Shown: positions 26,020 through 34,221 of the stretch, piece by piece
How the letters are laid out: the number at the start of each line of letters is the position of its first letter
Position numbering within the stretch: position 1 is the first letter of the stretch
Assembly: GCF_005222705.1 (NCBI RefSeq)
Contig: NZ_STGF01000009.1
Location: 124,001-188,000, forward strand
Source: Paenibacillus sp. SY21-1
GTDB lineage: Bacteria; Bacillota; Bacilli; Paenibacillales; Paenibacillaceae
DNA: 64,000 nt
Reading direction: 5' to 3'
Translations under genes and position numbers: made by a program
The notes under the pieces: model-generated
What the model was told of the DNA's origin: nothing
Database searches by the model: none
The model's input: the letters and a program-made list of their open reading frames with translations, nothing else

Positions 26020-26336
26020 ATTAAAGCTATCGCTCATTTGCATCATCTGCTGATGGACACAACCGCATAGAAGCTGAGGCGGCGAGAGACGATTAACGTA
26101 TGCGAATGGCGTTTAAAAGCGCCCAAAACGTCAATGAGTATATTCTCATAAAGCAGCAGCGGCGCATGATTGAACGCTGTTCTTCGGCTTTTACCAGTTA
26201 TTGTGCCATGAATCGCCCAAAATGCCATGCTAAGATAAGTGGCGTCGGAAGCAATACAGACAAGCCACAAAACGTTTTGCACCGGTTCGCACACAGAACG
26301 TTTTGAATACAAACCTAAATCCAGGAGGATGATTTC
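26020..26336 (+). other. Non-coding gap before the CAP-domain gene
   Basis: About 317 bp without a supportable gene. AACGTTTTG occurs twice as a direct repeat (26271-26279 and 26297-26305), 26 bp apart, and could be a regulator site for the CAP-domain gene. AGGAGGA lies 8 nt before the next ATG. No clear SigA promoter was identified. Confidence 0.4.
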
Positions 26337-27122
26337 ATGAAGATGCAACACATTCGCGTAGGTGTCGCCAGCCTGATTGCAGCAACTGTAATTGGTACAG
26401 GCGCGACCGCTTCAACTGCCCATGCAGCACCGGTAGTGAAGACATACTCTAACCTGCAGAATTTTACGATCAGTGAAAGCCTGATTAAAGATATCGCCAG
26501 CAAATACGGCATCGATCTTAGCAAAATTTCTTTTAATGGCATAACGATTACATTCCCGTCCAACGGAACAGGCGCTCAGCCAACGACGCCAACCGTGCCG
26601 ACGCCAAAACCAACATCGCCGGCAGCAACGCCTAAGCCTACAACGACGCCGGCCCCAACTGCCAAGCCTACTACTGCTCCAACGGCAACGCCAAAGCCGA
26701 CTGCAACACCGGCGCCAACGGCAACGCCCGACACAAGCGGGAATACGGCAGGCATGAGCGCTTATCAATCTCAGGTTGTAGATATTGTGAATCAGGAGCG
26801 CGCCAAAGCAGGACTGTCCGCTTTGAAGGTAGATGCGCTGCTGACGAAGGTTGCGACGGAAAAAGCGAGAGATATGGACGTCAACAATTACTTCAGCCAT
26901 ACATCGCCGACTTACGGCTCGCCATTTGATATGATGCGCCAATTCGGAGTGACGTATTCCTATGCGGGCGAGAACATCGCTTCGGGCCAAAGAACGCCGC
27001 AAGAGGTTATGACGGCCTGGATGAACAGCGCCGGGCACCGTGCCAACATTTTGAACAGCAACTTTACGAAAATCGGCGTAGGTTATGTTAACGGCGAATG
27101 GGTGCAAGAATTCACCGGGTAA
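26337..27122 (+). CDS. Secreted CAP/SCP-domain protein (YkwD-like)
   Basis: 261-aa exported protein. A signal peptide (residues 1-31, cleavage near AHAAP) is followed by a short domain, a Pro/Thr-rich linker of about 55 residues (TPKPT-type repeats, about 80-140), and a CAP domain (about 147-261). CAP hallmarks present are VNQERAKAGLSAL, YFSHTSPTYGSPFDMM, SYAGENIA, MNSAGHRANIL and the C-terminal GYVNGEWVQEFTG. Similar YkwD-type proteins occur in many spore-formers with an unknown biochemical role. The Pro/Thr linker suggests placement in or across the wall. It is followed by another wall-type protein in the same direction. Confidence 0.9.
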   Translation: MKMQHIRVGVASLIAATVIGTGATASTAHAAPVVKTYSNLQNFTISESLIKDIASKYGIDLSKISFNGITITFPSNGTGAQPTTPTVPTPKPTSPAATPKPTTTPAPTAKPTTAPTATPKPTATPAPTATPDTSGNTAGMSAYQSQVVDIVNQERAKAGLSALKVDALLTKVATEKARDMDVNNYFSHTSPTYGSPFDMMRQFGVTYSYAGENIASGQRTPQEVMTAWMNSAGHRANILNSNFTKIGVGYVNGEWVQEFTG

Positions 27123-27234
27123 ACAGGCACTTGTACGATTCAATCATGCAGCGGGGGGCGCTTTGCGTCCCTCCCCATAAATACGCGTTCGCAAGCAGCA
27201 GGTTCGTGAAGGCGCACAGGAGGATTTTCAACTT

Positions 27235-27891
27235 ATGTTCAATCGAAAAACAGTCGCGGGAGCCGTAATTGGCTTATCGTTAATGATGGCATTCGGAACG
27301 GCGGCAGAAGCGGCCGCAACAACACATACGGCAACAAACAACGATACATTCTGGAAGCTGTCGCGCCAATACAATGTGCCTATGGATAAACTGATGGCAG
27401 CCAATCCTAAGATTGATCCGCTTAATATCTACCAAGGCTTAAAGCTGACGATTCCCGACAACGCCGCAAGCCAGGCTGCAAGCGCTCTCCCGAAAGCGGA
27501 AGCTGCGGCCAAAACTGTAACCGCCAAGGCATCCAATACAGTCAAGGCGCTTAACGGCAAACAATATGCCTTTTCCAAATCGCTGCTGGTAAAAGCAACG
27601 GCCTATACCGCTGCAGCCGAGGAGAACGGCAAATGGGGAGCGGTTGACTATTTCGGCAACAAGCTGCAGGTAGGAACGGTCGCTGTTGATCCGGACATGA
27701 TTCCGCTCGGCACGAAGCTTTATATTGAAGGCTACGATTACAATGGCTTGCCGCAAGGCGGAATGGTCGCGACAGCGACCGATATCGGCGGTTCCATTAA
27801 AGGCAATCGCATCGATATTTTTGTTCCGGACTCAAGAGCGCAGGCGATGAAGTTTGGCATTCAGGATGTAAAGGTGTACATTCTTGACTAG
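27235..27891 (+). CDS. LysM and 3D-domain wall protein (YocH-like)
   Basis: 218-aa secreted protein. A signal peptide (1-27, ending in AEAAA) is followed by one LysM domain (about 31-75; THTATNNDTFWKLSRQYNVP ... NIYQGLKLTIP), an Ala/Lys-rich linker and a C-terminal 3D domain (about 120-218). The 3D name-giving aspartates are seen in AVDPDMIPLGTKLYIEGY, ATATDIGGSIKGNRIDIF. It is probably a peptidoglycan-lytic transglycosylase-like or muralytic protein (family knowledge). AGGAGG lies about 12 nt before the ATG. Its TAG stop is the first part of a possible mobile element (27889-28043). Confidence 0.9.
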   Translation: MFNRKTVAGAVIGLSLMMAFGTAAEAAATTHTATNNDTFWKLSRQYNVPMDKLMAANPKIDPLNIYQGLKLTIPDNAASQAASALPKAEAAAKTVTAKASNTVKALNGKQYAFSKSLLVKATAYTAAAEENGKWGAVDYFGNKLQVGTVAVDPDMIPLGTKLYIEGYDYNGLPQGGMVATATDIGGSIKGNRIDIFVPDSRAQAMKFGIQDVKVYILD

Positions 27892-28043
27892 AGCGTGTCT
27901 GAAAACACCTTTCACCGCCTTTTCGCCCCCCTGCTTCGTTCCGTTTGCTTGATGTACCCCCGGTACACCTTCACAAACGCGCCTTGCATGGCACGAAAAT
28001 TCGGCAAAATGTGCTGTCCTCAGCGTTCTCGGACAGGCCCTAA
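27889..28043. mobile_element. Possible MITE-like element with imperfect terminal inverted repeats
   Basis: The 155-bp segment opens with TAGAGCGTGTCTG and closes with the near-complement CGGACAGGCCCTA (10 of 13 positions pair). Inside are further small dyads (GTGT-CTGAAA-ACAC, GTACCCCCGGTAC). No plausible gene lies within it; a 67-codon frame has no start signal. It abuts the stop codon of the 3D-domain gene and a terminator. A short, non-coding, terminally inverted segment fits a MITE or an intergenic repeat family; I cannot check its copy number. Confidence 0.4.
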
Positions 28044-28053
28044 TACGTTGTTC

Positions 28054-28096
28054 AAAAGCTCCCTCGGCGCTGCTTCAGCGCCGGGGGAGCTTTTTT
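28054..28096 (+). terminator. Strong terminator
   Basis: AAAAGCTCCCTCGGCGCTG is followed by CAGCGCCGGGGGAGCTTTTTT: a GC-rich stem of about 17 bp with a short loop and a T6 run. It ends transcription from the 3D-domain gene. Confidence 0.9.
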
Positions 28097-28191
28097 GAGC
28101 CTGTCGATGCCTGCGTTTATGGCTACAAATGCGCTTGCGGGCAAGGCCAGAGGGCAAGGCAGGAAGTATTCCTCTAGCCGCATCGCTTGAT

Positions 28192-29028
28192 TTAATTAGG
28201 TTTAGCCGCAGCTTGCCCTAATAATTCAGGCAGCGTCACAAGCTCGTAGCCTTTGGCGCGAAGCCACTGAATGAAAACAGGCAGCGCTTCGATGGTGCCG
28301 GATAAGCTTTGACCCGTGCCCCCGCCTGCATGTTGAAGCACAATGGAGCCGGGCTGCAGCGTTTTTTTTATATTGCGCAAAATAGTCGCGCTGCTGGGAT
28401 TGTTGCGCCAGTCAACGGAATCCACATCCCAGTTAACGACCGTATAGCCTGCAGCTTCGCTCCATTTCATATGTATAGGCAGCAGTTCTCCATAAGGCGG
28501 CCTGATATAACGCGGAGAATAGCCGATCAGCCGTTTCAGGACGGCGTCGGTGCGGGCAATCTGCTGCTGGTACTTGGAGAGAGACAGCTTGGACAAAACG
28601 GCATGGTCGTACGAATGATTGCCGATCACATGACCTTCCCGTTGTATCCGCTGGACGATGGCCGGTTGCTTCATTGCGCGTTCCCCGACAATAAAAAACG
28701 TCGCGCAAACGCGATGGGCCGCCAATATGTCCAATATGGCAGGCGTAAACCGCGAATCAGGCGCATCGTCGAAGGTTAGCGCAACACGTTTTTTATTCCG
28801 CGGTCCATGGGTAAGAAAGGAGCGGGGAAATTGCTGATGCAGCTTGTCCCATGACAAGGCAGGCTGCTTGCGGTTGGCTTGCTTGCCGGGCTTGGCCATT
28901 GCGGCAGCTGGCGGATTAAGCTGATCTGGGGCTGCAGAAGCCGAGGACGTTAACATTCCAGTGAACAGCGAAGCAATCGTCATAACGCTTCCGGTGAGCT
29001 TTAGCCACGTATAAAATGTTTTTTTCAC
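28192..29028 (-). CDS. Secreted polysaccharide deacetylase (NodB domain)
   Basis: 278-aa exported carbohydrate esterase family 4 enzyme, acting on N-acetylated wall or chitin-like polymers. A signal peptide (1-32, ending in ASAAP) is followed by a basic linker and a NodB domain (about 80-270). Metal and catalytic motifs are TFDDAPD (catalytic and metal-binding Asp), NHSYDH (His-His metal ligands) and RPPYGE. Later motifs are WDVDSVDW and VLQHAGGG. The start is GTG at 29028 with only a weak ribosome binding site. It stands alone, divergent from the Fur-controlled reductase gene. Confidence 0.9.
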   Translation of the reverse strand: MKKTFYTWLKLTGSVMTIASLFTGMLTSSASAAPDQLNPPAAAMAKPGKQANRKQPALSWDKLHQQFPRSFLTHGPRNKKRVALTFDDAPDSRFTPAILDILAAHRVCATFFIVGERAMKQPAIVQRIQREGHVIGNHSYDHAVLSKLSLSKYQQQIARTDAVLKRLIGYSPRYIRPPYGELLPIHMKWSEAAGYTVVNWDVDSVDWRNNPSSATILRNIKKTLQPGSIVLQHAGGGTGQSLSGTIEALPVFIQWLRAKGYELVTLPELLGQAAAKPN

Positions 29029-29114
29029 AAGCCATCAGTCCCTGTCGCCGATTATAGGTAGCACTTGGAGATAGTGTGCGCCCTTTCGTTTTTTTCATAC
29101 TTTGACAATTCTCA

Positions 29115-29143
29115 TTGATAATCATTTTCTGGGAAGGTATAAT
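29115..29143 (+). promoter_or_regulatory. SigA promoter overlapped by a Fur box
   Basis: -35 TTGATA (29115-29120), 17-nt spacer, -10 TATAAT (29138-29143). TGATAATCATTTTC (29116-29129) matches 13 of 14 positions of the Fur core TGATAATCATTATC and covers the -35, so iron-bound Fur would block polymerase. It drives the FhuF-like gene at 29191. Confidence 0.8.
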
Positions 29144-29190
29144 ATTGGATAGTGTTTGTAAATTGGACGGATGAGAGGAAGTTGCCGAAC

Positions 29191-30000
29191 ATGACGGGGA
29201 ACATGGCAAGGCTGCTGGATGAAAAGTACGGCGTTGCGACAAAAAGCAAAGAGAATTTGTTATTCAGCTTTCCGGCTACCGATTTGCTTGATGATGATAA
29301 GCTCAAGGACATTCTTTCACGCTATACGCCGCTGATTAAGGGAACGGTGCCCTCAGTTGGCGAAGTTTATTTGGCAGGCTGGTTCAGAGGACCGATGCTG
29401 GCCTTGCTACATTTGTTAACGGAAAATAATCTGGCTCTTGATTTAAGTCTGGGCAACATGACCGTGGAAATTTACGAGGAGCTGTACAATGAGCGTCTCT
29501 ATACAAGCGCAAGCTTATGGGTGCAGCATACCGAAGCGGAGACGGGGCCGGCTGACCCCAAGCTTAATGAGGAATGGACTCGCGGGAAAATCAGTACATT
29601 TTTTGAACAGACGATAAGGCCTGTTTTTGAAGCGCTTGAACGAGTGGGCACGCAGAAATCCGCCATGTACTGGGGACAGCTGCCAACCTCTTTGCAATAC
29701 GGCTATGATCTGATGTCACAGGTGCTCACAAGCGATCCGGGCAAACAAACGCTTGATCGCAATTTAGCCATAACCAAAGCTTTGCCAGGCGAATGCTTCG
29801 GAAGAAGCCGCAATCCGCTGGATGTGAAATTCCATTATACCGAATCGTTGGCCGATCCTGACAAGCAAGTGCGCTTAAAAAACTCCTGCTGTCTGTACTA
29901 CCAGATCGAGGACGGCTCTTATTGCTATACCTGTCCACGGATAAAGGAAAGCGATCGCGAGCAGCGCAGAACGGAATATAGAGAAGCTCAGAAAGTGTAA
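29191..30000 (+). CDS. FhuF-like ferric siderophore reductase (2Fe-2S)
   Basis: 269-aa cytoplasmic protein. The C-terminal motif Cys-Cys-x10-Cys-x2-Cys (CCLYYQIEDGSYCYTC, about residues 237-252) is the unusual 2Fe-2S ligand set of FhuF, which reduces iron in imported siderophores. The upstream part (about 15-220) is the FhuF/IucA-like domain. The ATG at 29191 was preferred over a GTG at 29152 because GAGAGG lies about 11 nt upstream and the promoter's -10 is only 9 nt before the GTG. A Fur box overlaps its promoter. It complements the siderophore module at 10.4-14.3 kb. Confidence 0.87.
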   Translation: MTGNMARLLDEKYGVATKSKENLLFSFPATDLLDDDKLKDILSRYTPLIKGTVPSVGEVYLAGWFRGPMLALLHLLTENNLALDLSLGNMTVEIYEELYNERLYTSASLWVQHTEAETGPADPKLNEEWTRGKISTFFEQTIRPVFEALERVGTQKSAMYWGQLPTSLQYGYDLMSQVLTSDPGKQTLDRNLAITKALPGECFGRSRNPLDVKFHYTESLADPDKQVRLKNSCCLYYQIEDGSYCYTCPRIKESDREQRRTEYREAQKV

Positions 30001-30007
30001 ACCAATC

Positions 30008-30050
30008 AAAAAACCTTGACCGCTCCTTATGGATGGCAAGGTTTTTTATT
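30008..30050. terminator. Bidirectional terminator between fhuF-like and chemoreceptor genes
   Basis: AAAAAACCTTG pairs with CAAGGTTTTTT around a loop of about 18 nt, with A- and T-runs on the two sides. It serves both convergent genes. Confidence 0.88.
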
Positions 30051-30054
30051 GTTT

Positions 30055-31317
30055 TTATTTCATTTTGAAAATGCTGATCGTCTTCAGCAATTGCGAAGCC
30101 ATCGTGCGCATTTGCTGGGTTTCATCGACAACCGCCCGCACCGATGCAATCTGCTCGTTCATCGAGGCGGATACCTGCTCGGTTCCCGCAGCGGATTGCT
30201 GCGTAATGGCGGAAATATTCTGGATCGACTCCGAAATTTTGCGTGCGCTCTCAAGCATAACGTCGCTTTCCTGCGAGAAGGCGTAAATTTTTTCGGTAAT
30301 AAATTGAACGCTTTGTACAATTTCGGTAAAAATGATTTCGGATTCCGCAATATGCTCCGTTTGCAGCTTAACGACATCTTCATTGATTTTCATATTATGT
30401 ATGGCTTGTTTAATGCCTTCGTCGATGCTCTTAACCAGTTGGAACACCTGCTTGGTGGAAGCGGTGGATTCCTCCGCGAGCTTGCGCACCTCCTGCGCGA
30501 CAACGGCAAAACCGCGTCCGTGCTCGCCCGCTCTGGCAGCCTCGATGGATGCATTAAGCGATAACAGATTCGTTTGCTCGGCAATGTCGGAAATCGTGGC
30601 GGTTATTGCGCTGATACCCTTCGCTTTATGGGCAAGCTCTTCAATAGTTTCGGATACTTTGCCCGTCGCCTCGACGTTGCGTTTCATGCCTTCGGATTGT
30701 GTATCAAGCGCTTTCATTCCTTTGTCCACCAATTGCAGCGCTTGCTCGGAGCGCGTGTTCATCTCTTTCGTGGAGGCTGCGTAATCCGAAACCTTCTCCT
30801 CGATTTCCGCAATGGAATCGCTCATGTCGGCGACATCCTCGGATATTTCATTGGCCCCTGTGGCCAACTCGTTGGCGGATGCGGCGACCTGCTGCATGGC
30901 AATTTGAATATTGTTGTTTTTATCGAAAATATTCTGGCTGGTATCCGAAACATGGCGGACGATGTTCGTCGTTTCGGTCAATATTTCTCTGAGCTTGTCG
31001 ATCATGCTGTTGAAGGAATGGCCAAGCTCTCCAAGCGAGGAGGTGCTTGTATCGATCCTTTGCGTGAAATCCCCTTTGGAAATTCTCAATGCGGTTCCGC
31101 GAACTTCGTCATAGGAATCATTAATCGCTTTCTCCACAAAAGAAGTGAGCGGGTACACGGCTATTCCGATGACTGCAGAGACGATCAAGCCTGCAATCAG
31201 TGAGCCTCCGGTAGCGGATATTACGATCCACATGATCATTGAGAAAATAAGGAGTTGGAGATAAATTGCGGCTAAAAGCTTATTGCGCACAGACAATGAA
31301 TAGTACCATTGGATCAT
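30055..31317 (-). CDS. Methyl-accepting chemotaxis protein without extracellular sensor
   Basis: 420-aa signal transducer. Two adjacent membrane segments (about residues 12-32 and 37-58) leave almost no external loop, so any sensing must be intramembrane or cytoplasmic. A HAMP-like linker (about 58-112) and a long coiled-coil signalling domain follow. The highly conserved hairpin tip reads [20 protein letters not shown], followed by [24 protein letters not shown] lies 10 nt before the ATG. A -35-like TAGACC and a -10 TATAAT with a 17-nt spacer (31350-31378, minus strand) form its probable promoter. Confidence 0.92.
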   Translation of the reverse strand: MIQWYYSLSVRNKLLAAIYLQLLIFSMIMWIVISATGGSLIAGLIVSAVIGIAVYPLTSFVEKAINDSYDEVRGTALRISKGDFTQRIDTSTSSLGELGHSFNSMIDKLREILTETTNIVRHVSDTSQNIFDKNNNIQIAMQQVAASANELATGANEISEDVADMSDSIAEIEEKVSDYAASTKEMNTRSEQALQLVDKGMKALDTQSEGMKRNVEATGKVSETIEELAHKAKGISAITATISDIAEQTNLLSLNASIEAARAGEHGRGFAVVAQEVRKLAEESTASTKQVFQLVKSIDEGIKQAIHNMKINEDVVKLQTEHIAESEIIFTEIVQSVQFITEKIYAFSQESDVMLESARKISESIQNISAITQQSAAGTEQVSASMNEQIASVRAVVDETQQMRTMASQLLKTISIFKMK

Positions 31318-31349
31318 AATGAAAGCGCTCCTTTTAGTGGAATATCCAC

Positions 31350-31378
31350 ATTATAGCACCAGCATCGAGATCGGTCTA
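31350..31378 (-). promoter_or_regulatory. Probable promoter of the chemoreceptor gene
   Basis: On the minus strand: TAGACC (31373-31378), 17 nt, TATAAT (31350-31355). The -35 matches 4 of 6 consensus bases. It lies 33 nt before the start codon. Confidence 0.5.
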
Positions 31379-31501
31379 TAATTGTCGAATGATAAAGTTT
31401 CGCGCAAAACTCCGCATGCGTTATTTCGGAAAATACAAAAAAAAATTTCGGTGTAACAACAATTAGAAAATGATACCATTATCCATGTAAAGGATCAATT
31501 A

Positions 31502-31530
31502 TTTACAGTATATGTTTATAAGTCTATAGT
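31502..31530 (+). promoter_or_regulatory. SigA-type promoter of the 134-aa hypothetical gene
   Basis: TTTACA (31502-31507), 17 nt, TATAGT (31525-31530), each 5 of 6 to consensus. A strong GGAGGAG ribosome site follows at 31540. Confidence 0.6.
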
Positions 31531-31553
31531 CCTAATATAAGGAGGAGCAAGGT

Positions 31554-31958
31554 ATGGAAATGGATTCTGGGTCTCTTGCACGTCAGGTTGATTTTGTTTT
31601 TCGTAAGCTGGAAGGGGAATTGACCAACGCTACGGCAGGAACGGTCCTCATTCATGTTCGCAACAACGCCGTGGGCAAATTTGGTCTCAGGCATCACCCG
31701 ATTGAAAGCCGCAACGGTCAATTCGAGCAAGAGAGCGAGGGTCTAAGTCCATCCCAGGTACGCGCCTTCAGACAAATGGCGATCGATGCCCTTAAATACA
31801 GAAGAGATTGGACGCATGGTGAAATTTTGTATGATTTTGCGGTTCGCTCCAACGCGAAAACCTGGTCGGCCAGCGTTCTATATGAGTCGAATTACAATAT
31901 GGCTTCCTGGAATACGCGTTACTATTCCAAGTCGAGCGGGATTTGGGATACTAAGTAA
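31554..31958 (+). CDS. Conserved-looking hypothetical protein, 134 aa
   Basis: Soluble protein of 134 aa with neither a signal peptide nor a membrane segment. It reads as an alpha/beta domain: an N-terminal helix (LARQVDFVFRKLEGELTN), a strand (GTVLIHVRNNAVGKFGLRHHPI), a helix (LSPSQVRAFRQMAIDALKYRRD) and a C-terminal aromatic-rich strand region (WSASVLYESNYNMASWNTRYY). GGAGG lies 9 nt before the ATG, with a good promoter and terminator, so it is a well-expressed monocistronic gene. I do not recognise the family. The late segment rich in Tyr, Trp and Asn could bind a partner or nucleic acid, but that is speculation. Confidence 0.7.
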   Translation: MEMDSGSLARQVDFVFRKLEGELTNATAGTVLIHVRNNAVGKFGLRHHPIESRNGQFEQESEGLSPSQVRAFRQMAIDALKYRRDWTHGEILYDFAVRSNAKTWSASVLYESNYNMASWNTRYYSKSSGIWDTK

Positions 31959-31964
31959 AGCGTG

Positions 31965-32012
31965 AAAAGGACTTTCTCCTTTCTGGCGTTCAGAGGGAGA
32001 AAGTCCTTTTTA
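31965..32012. terminator. Terminator between convergent genes
   Basis: AAAAGGACTTTCTCC pairs with GGAGAAAGTCCTTTT around a loop of about 15 nt; A- and T-runs allow use in both directions. Confidence 0.88.
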
Positions 32013-32043
32013 TTGCGTTTGGGGTGTATAAGACTGCTGCGGG

Positions 32044-32928
32044 CTAAAGTCCGAAGTCGAGGTCCGGATAGACGTAAGGCGACGCTGGCGCAGGAATTCT
32101 TTCCAGCTTGGTTGCTTGCAGCAGGATAATGGTATGCTCCATATAGTCCGCAGTTGCCAATTTTCCGGTAACGGAAACCCATTCGTCCGGCGCGTAGTCC
32201 ATCGCTTTTGGCCATTCAATCATCAAGCCGTAAGGCAGGGCATCGGCAGAGCAGCAGTTCATGGCGAAGCGGCTGACCGCAAAACGCTGCTGACCCATCT
32301 CCTCTTCCCGGTAAACGAATCCTGTTAGTTGAATCTCTTTGCCGATAAAGGCGTCACGATACAAATCCAGGGTTGTCAATGTCTCGATAAATTTTTGCTC
32401 AGGCACGGCGATGGTTGGCTTTGTGTAGAGCTCTTTGCCGTAAGCCGCATGATCTTCCGTATATTCATCGTACGGGAACAGCTCGTCTATCGACGTTGCG
32501 GGCGAGGCTGTTTGAACTGCTCCAGGCGGAGAAGCCTCCGATTGAACAGGTCCTGTGCGTGCGATGGAAGGGCTGCCGTTAAGGCTTACCCCTTTTTTGG
32601 CGGCCAGCGCGCTGCCAAGCGTGCCAGTAGGCATCAAAAATCCCAAGGCGAGCGGGAGAATAAACAAACCGTAAATCAGGCTGTTTTTGAGAAGGGATGG
32701 CGACGGCTCATGGCCGCAGTCGCAGGCAGGCTGCTTGGGAGCCAGCCGCTTCTGCAGGGCGGCATATACTTGATAGACGGCTGCCGCGTATAGTCCGATT
32801 GCGGACAGCTTCACATAGAGCTCCATTCGGGGCGCTATATAGAGGGATAATTCGCCTGTACGGTCGGCGAATACGATAAACATGGCAAAGCCGGTCAGAA
32901 TTGCGGCTCGAAGCAAGTGATGAATCAT
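32044..32928 (-). CDS. TIGR03943-family permease partner (YcgQ-like)
   Basis: 294-aa membrane protein with hydrophobic segments at about 8-25, 35-60 and 85-100. A Cys/His-bearing loop (PACDCGHEP) follows the second segment. The soluble C-terminal half (about 150-290) carries FIGKEIQLTGFVYREEE, FAMNCCSADALPYGLMIEW and WVSVTGKL, which is the YcgQ/TIGR03943 pattern. The Cys-Cys and Cys/His sites suggest metal contact. Its start overlaps the end of the permease gene by 4 nt, so the pair is translationally coupled. YcgR-YcgQ pairs are widespread in Bacillales, with an unproven function in ion or metal transport. Confidence 0.82.
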   Translation of the reverse strand: MIHHLLRAAILTGFAMFIVFADRTGELSLYIAPRMELYVKLSAIGLYAAAVYQVYAALQKRLAPKQPACDCGHEPSPSLLKNSLIYGLFILPLALGFLMPTGTLGSALAAKKGVSLNGSPSIARTGPVQSEASPPGAVQTASPATSIDELFPYDEYTEDHAAYGKELYTKPTIAVPEQKFIETLTTLDLYRDAFIGKEIQLTGFVYREEEMGQQRFAVSRFAMNCCSADALPYGLMIEWPKAMDYAPDEWVSVTGKLATADYMEHTIILLQATKLERIPAPASPYVYPDLDFGL

Positions 32929-34058
32929 AGCAAGACCTCCGTCAGCCAGGCTCCGGCAAGCGTGAGCACGGCGGTTAATGCAATCAGGGCGAGCACGATT
33001 TTTACTTTAAACGTACTGAGCAGCATCAGCGTATTTTTTAAATCGATCATCGGTCCAAAGACGAGAAACGCAAGCAAAGGTCCAAAATCGAACATTCCGC
33101 TGAACGAGGAGGCGATAAAGGCGTCCGACGTCGAACAAATCGATAAAATGAACGCAAAGCCCATCATGAATAGGTAGGCAAATGCAGGCTGATCGGCAAA
33201 CGCCTGCAACGTGCTGCGTTCTACCAAGGTTTGAATGATGCCGGTCAGCAGCGCTCCAAAAATCAGATACTTGCCCATTTCAAAAAATTCGTCCGAGGAA
33301 TGGGCAAGTACGGAAGCGGCGCGTTCCCGAATTGTACGTCCTTGGCGGTCATGGTCGTGGCCATGATGATGACCGTGATGATGAGGCTGATGCTCATGAT
33401 GGTGGTGTCCCTGAGCATGAAGATGGGCATGTCCGTCTGGCGCATGCTTTAGCAATCCTTCAGTAGGAGGGCTATCCGGTCCGTTCTTGAAGGAGGCGGA
33501 AAGGGCAGAAGCTGCGCTGCGCAAAGGATTGCCGCGCATAAACTTGAACAGTAGCAAGCCGATTATGACGGCTACGGCAAAAGCCAGTCCCATCCTCGAA
33601 TAGGCCATCTCGGGCGTCGTCCGGAACGCGGTGAACGTTGACGTGTACACGATCGGATTTACGATTGGACCTGCGAGCAAATAAACAATCCCTATGTATG
33701 CTGGCATCCCTTTGCGGATCAGCCGTCTGACAACCGGAATCATGCCGCATTCGCACAGCGGGAACAGCAAGCCCAGCAAGGCTCCGAACAAGACGCCGGC
33801 GATCGGATTTTTGGGCGTAAGCTTGCGAATAAGCTCGTCCGTCACAAACACCTGCAGCAGCGCGGAGAAAAGCACCCCCAGCAGAATGAAGGGGAAAGCC
33901 TCCAGGATAATGCTGATAAATAAAATTTTAAAGGACTGCACATTCGCCATGCTGAAGAGACTAAGAGGCATTTCACGATTGGCGATAATCAGATAAATCA
34001 TGATGAGACACCCAACGGTAAGGGAAGGCGTGACGAAGCGAAACAGAAATTTCTGCAT
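32925..34058 (-). CDS. DUF318/UPF0718 permease (YcgR-like) with His-rich loop
   Basis: 377-aa membrane protein with about eight hydrophobic segments in two halves. Family motifs are LLFPLCECGMIPVVRRL and LAGPIVNPIVYTST in the first half and ICSTSDAFIASSF in the second. The central cytoplasmic loop (bases about 33345-33450) is extremely His-rich, with over 15 His in about 35 residues mixed with Asp and Glu, as in zinc or nickel transporters. The ATG at 34058 has AAAGGAT 7 nt upstream; an in-frame TTG at 34076 lacks a site. A 7-3-7 palindrome lies at its promoter. Divalent-metal handling is inferred, not shown. Confidence 0.83.
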   Translation of the reverse strand: MQKFLFRFVTPSLTVGCLIMIYLIIANREMPLSLFSMANVQSFKILFISIILEAFPFILLGVLFSALLQVFVTDELIRKLTPKNPIAGVLFGALLGLLFPLCECGMIPVVRRLIRKGMPAYIGIVYLLAGPIVNPIVYTSTFTAFRTTPEMAYSRMGLAFAVAVIIGLLLFKFMRGNPLRSAASALSASFKNGPDSPPTEGLLKHAPDGHAHLHAQGHHHHEHQPHHHGHHHGHDHDRQGRTIRERAASVLAHSSDEFFEMGKYLIFGALLTGIIQTLVERSTLQAFADQPAFAYLFMMGFAFILSICSTSDAFIASSFSGMFDFGPLLAFLVFGPMIDLKNTLMLLSTFKVKIVLALIALTAVLTLAGAWLTEVLL

Positions 34059-34131
34059 GGCGGCAATCCTTTCCAAAAAATAATCATGAAAACGTTAAAG
34101 CAGAAAAGATTGGCAAATCTATTATAGCTTA

Positions 34132-34148
34132 TTCGGAAACATTCCGAA
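34132..34148. promoter_or_regulatory. Palindrome at the permease promoter, candidate operator
   Basis: TTCGGAA, ACA, TTCCGAA is a perfect 7-3-7 dyad. It lies just upstream (minus strand) of a TATAAT at 34121-34126 and covers the position of the -35, where no good hexamer is seen. A metal-responsive regulator is possible given the His-rich permease; the protein is unknown. Confidence 0.45.
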
Positions 34149-34187
34149 ATAGGACCGCGTTTTACGTTTTTTAATACGATGACCGGC

Positions 34188-34215
34188 TTGACATGTGCTT
34201 TCGCATCGGTGTAAT
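34188..34215 (+). promoter_or_regulatory. SigA promoter of the trpS leader
   Basis: TTGACA (34188-34193), 16-nt spacer, TGTAAT (34210-34215). The T-box leader begins just downstream. Confidence 0.75.
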
Positions 34216-34221
34216 CTTGTG

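Noticed and set aside
27895-28098. 67-codon frame starting right after the 3D-domain gene
   Set aside because: It covers the repeat-like element and a terminator, with no start signal; not a gene.
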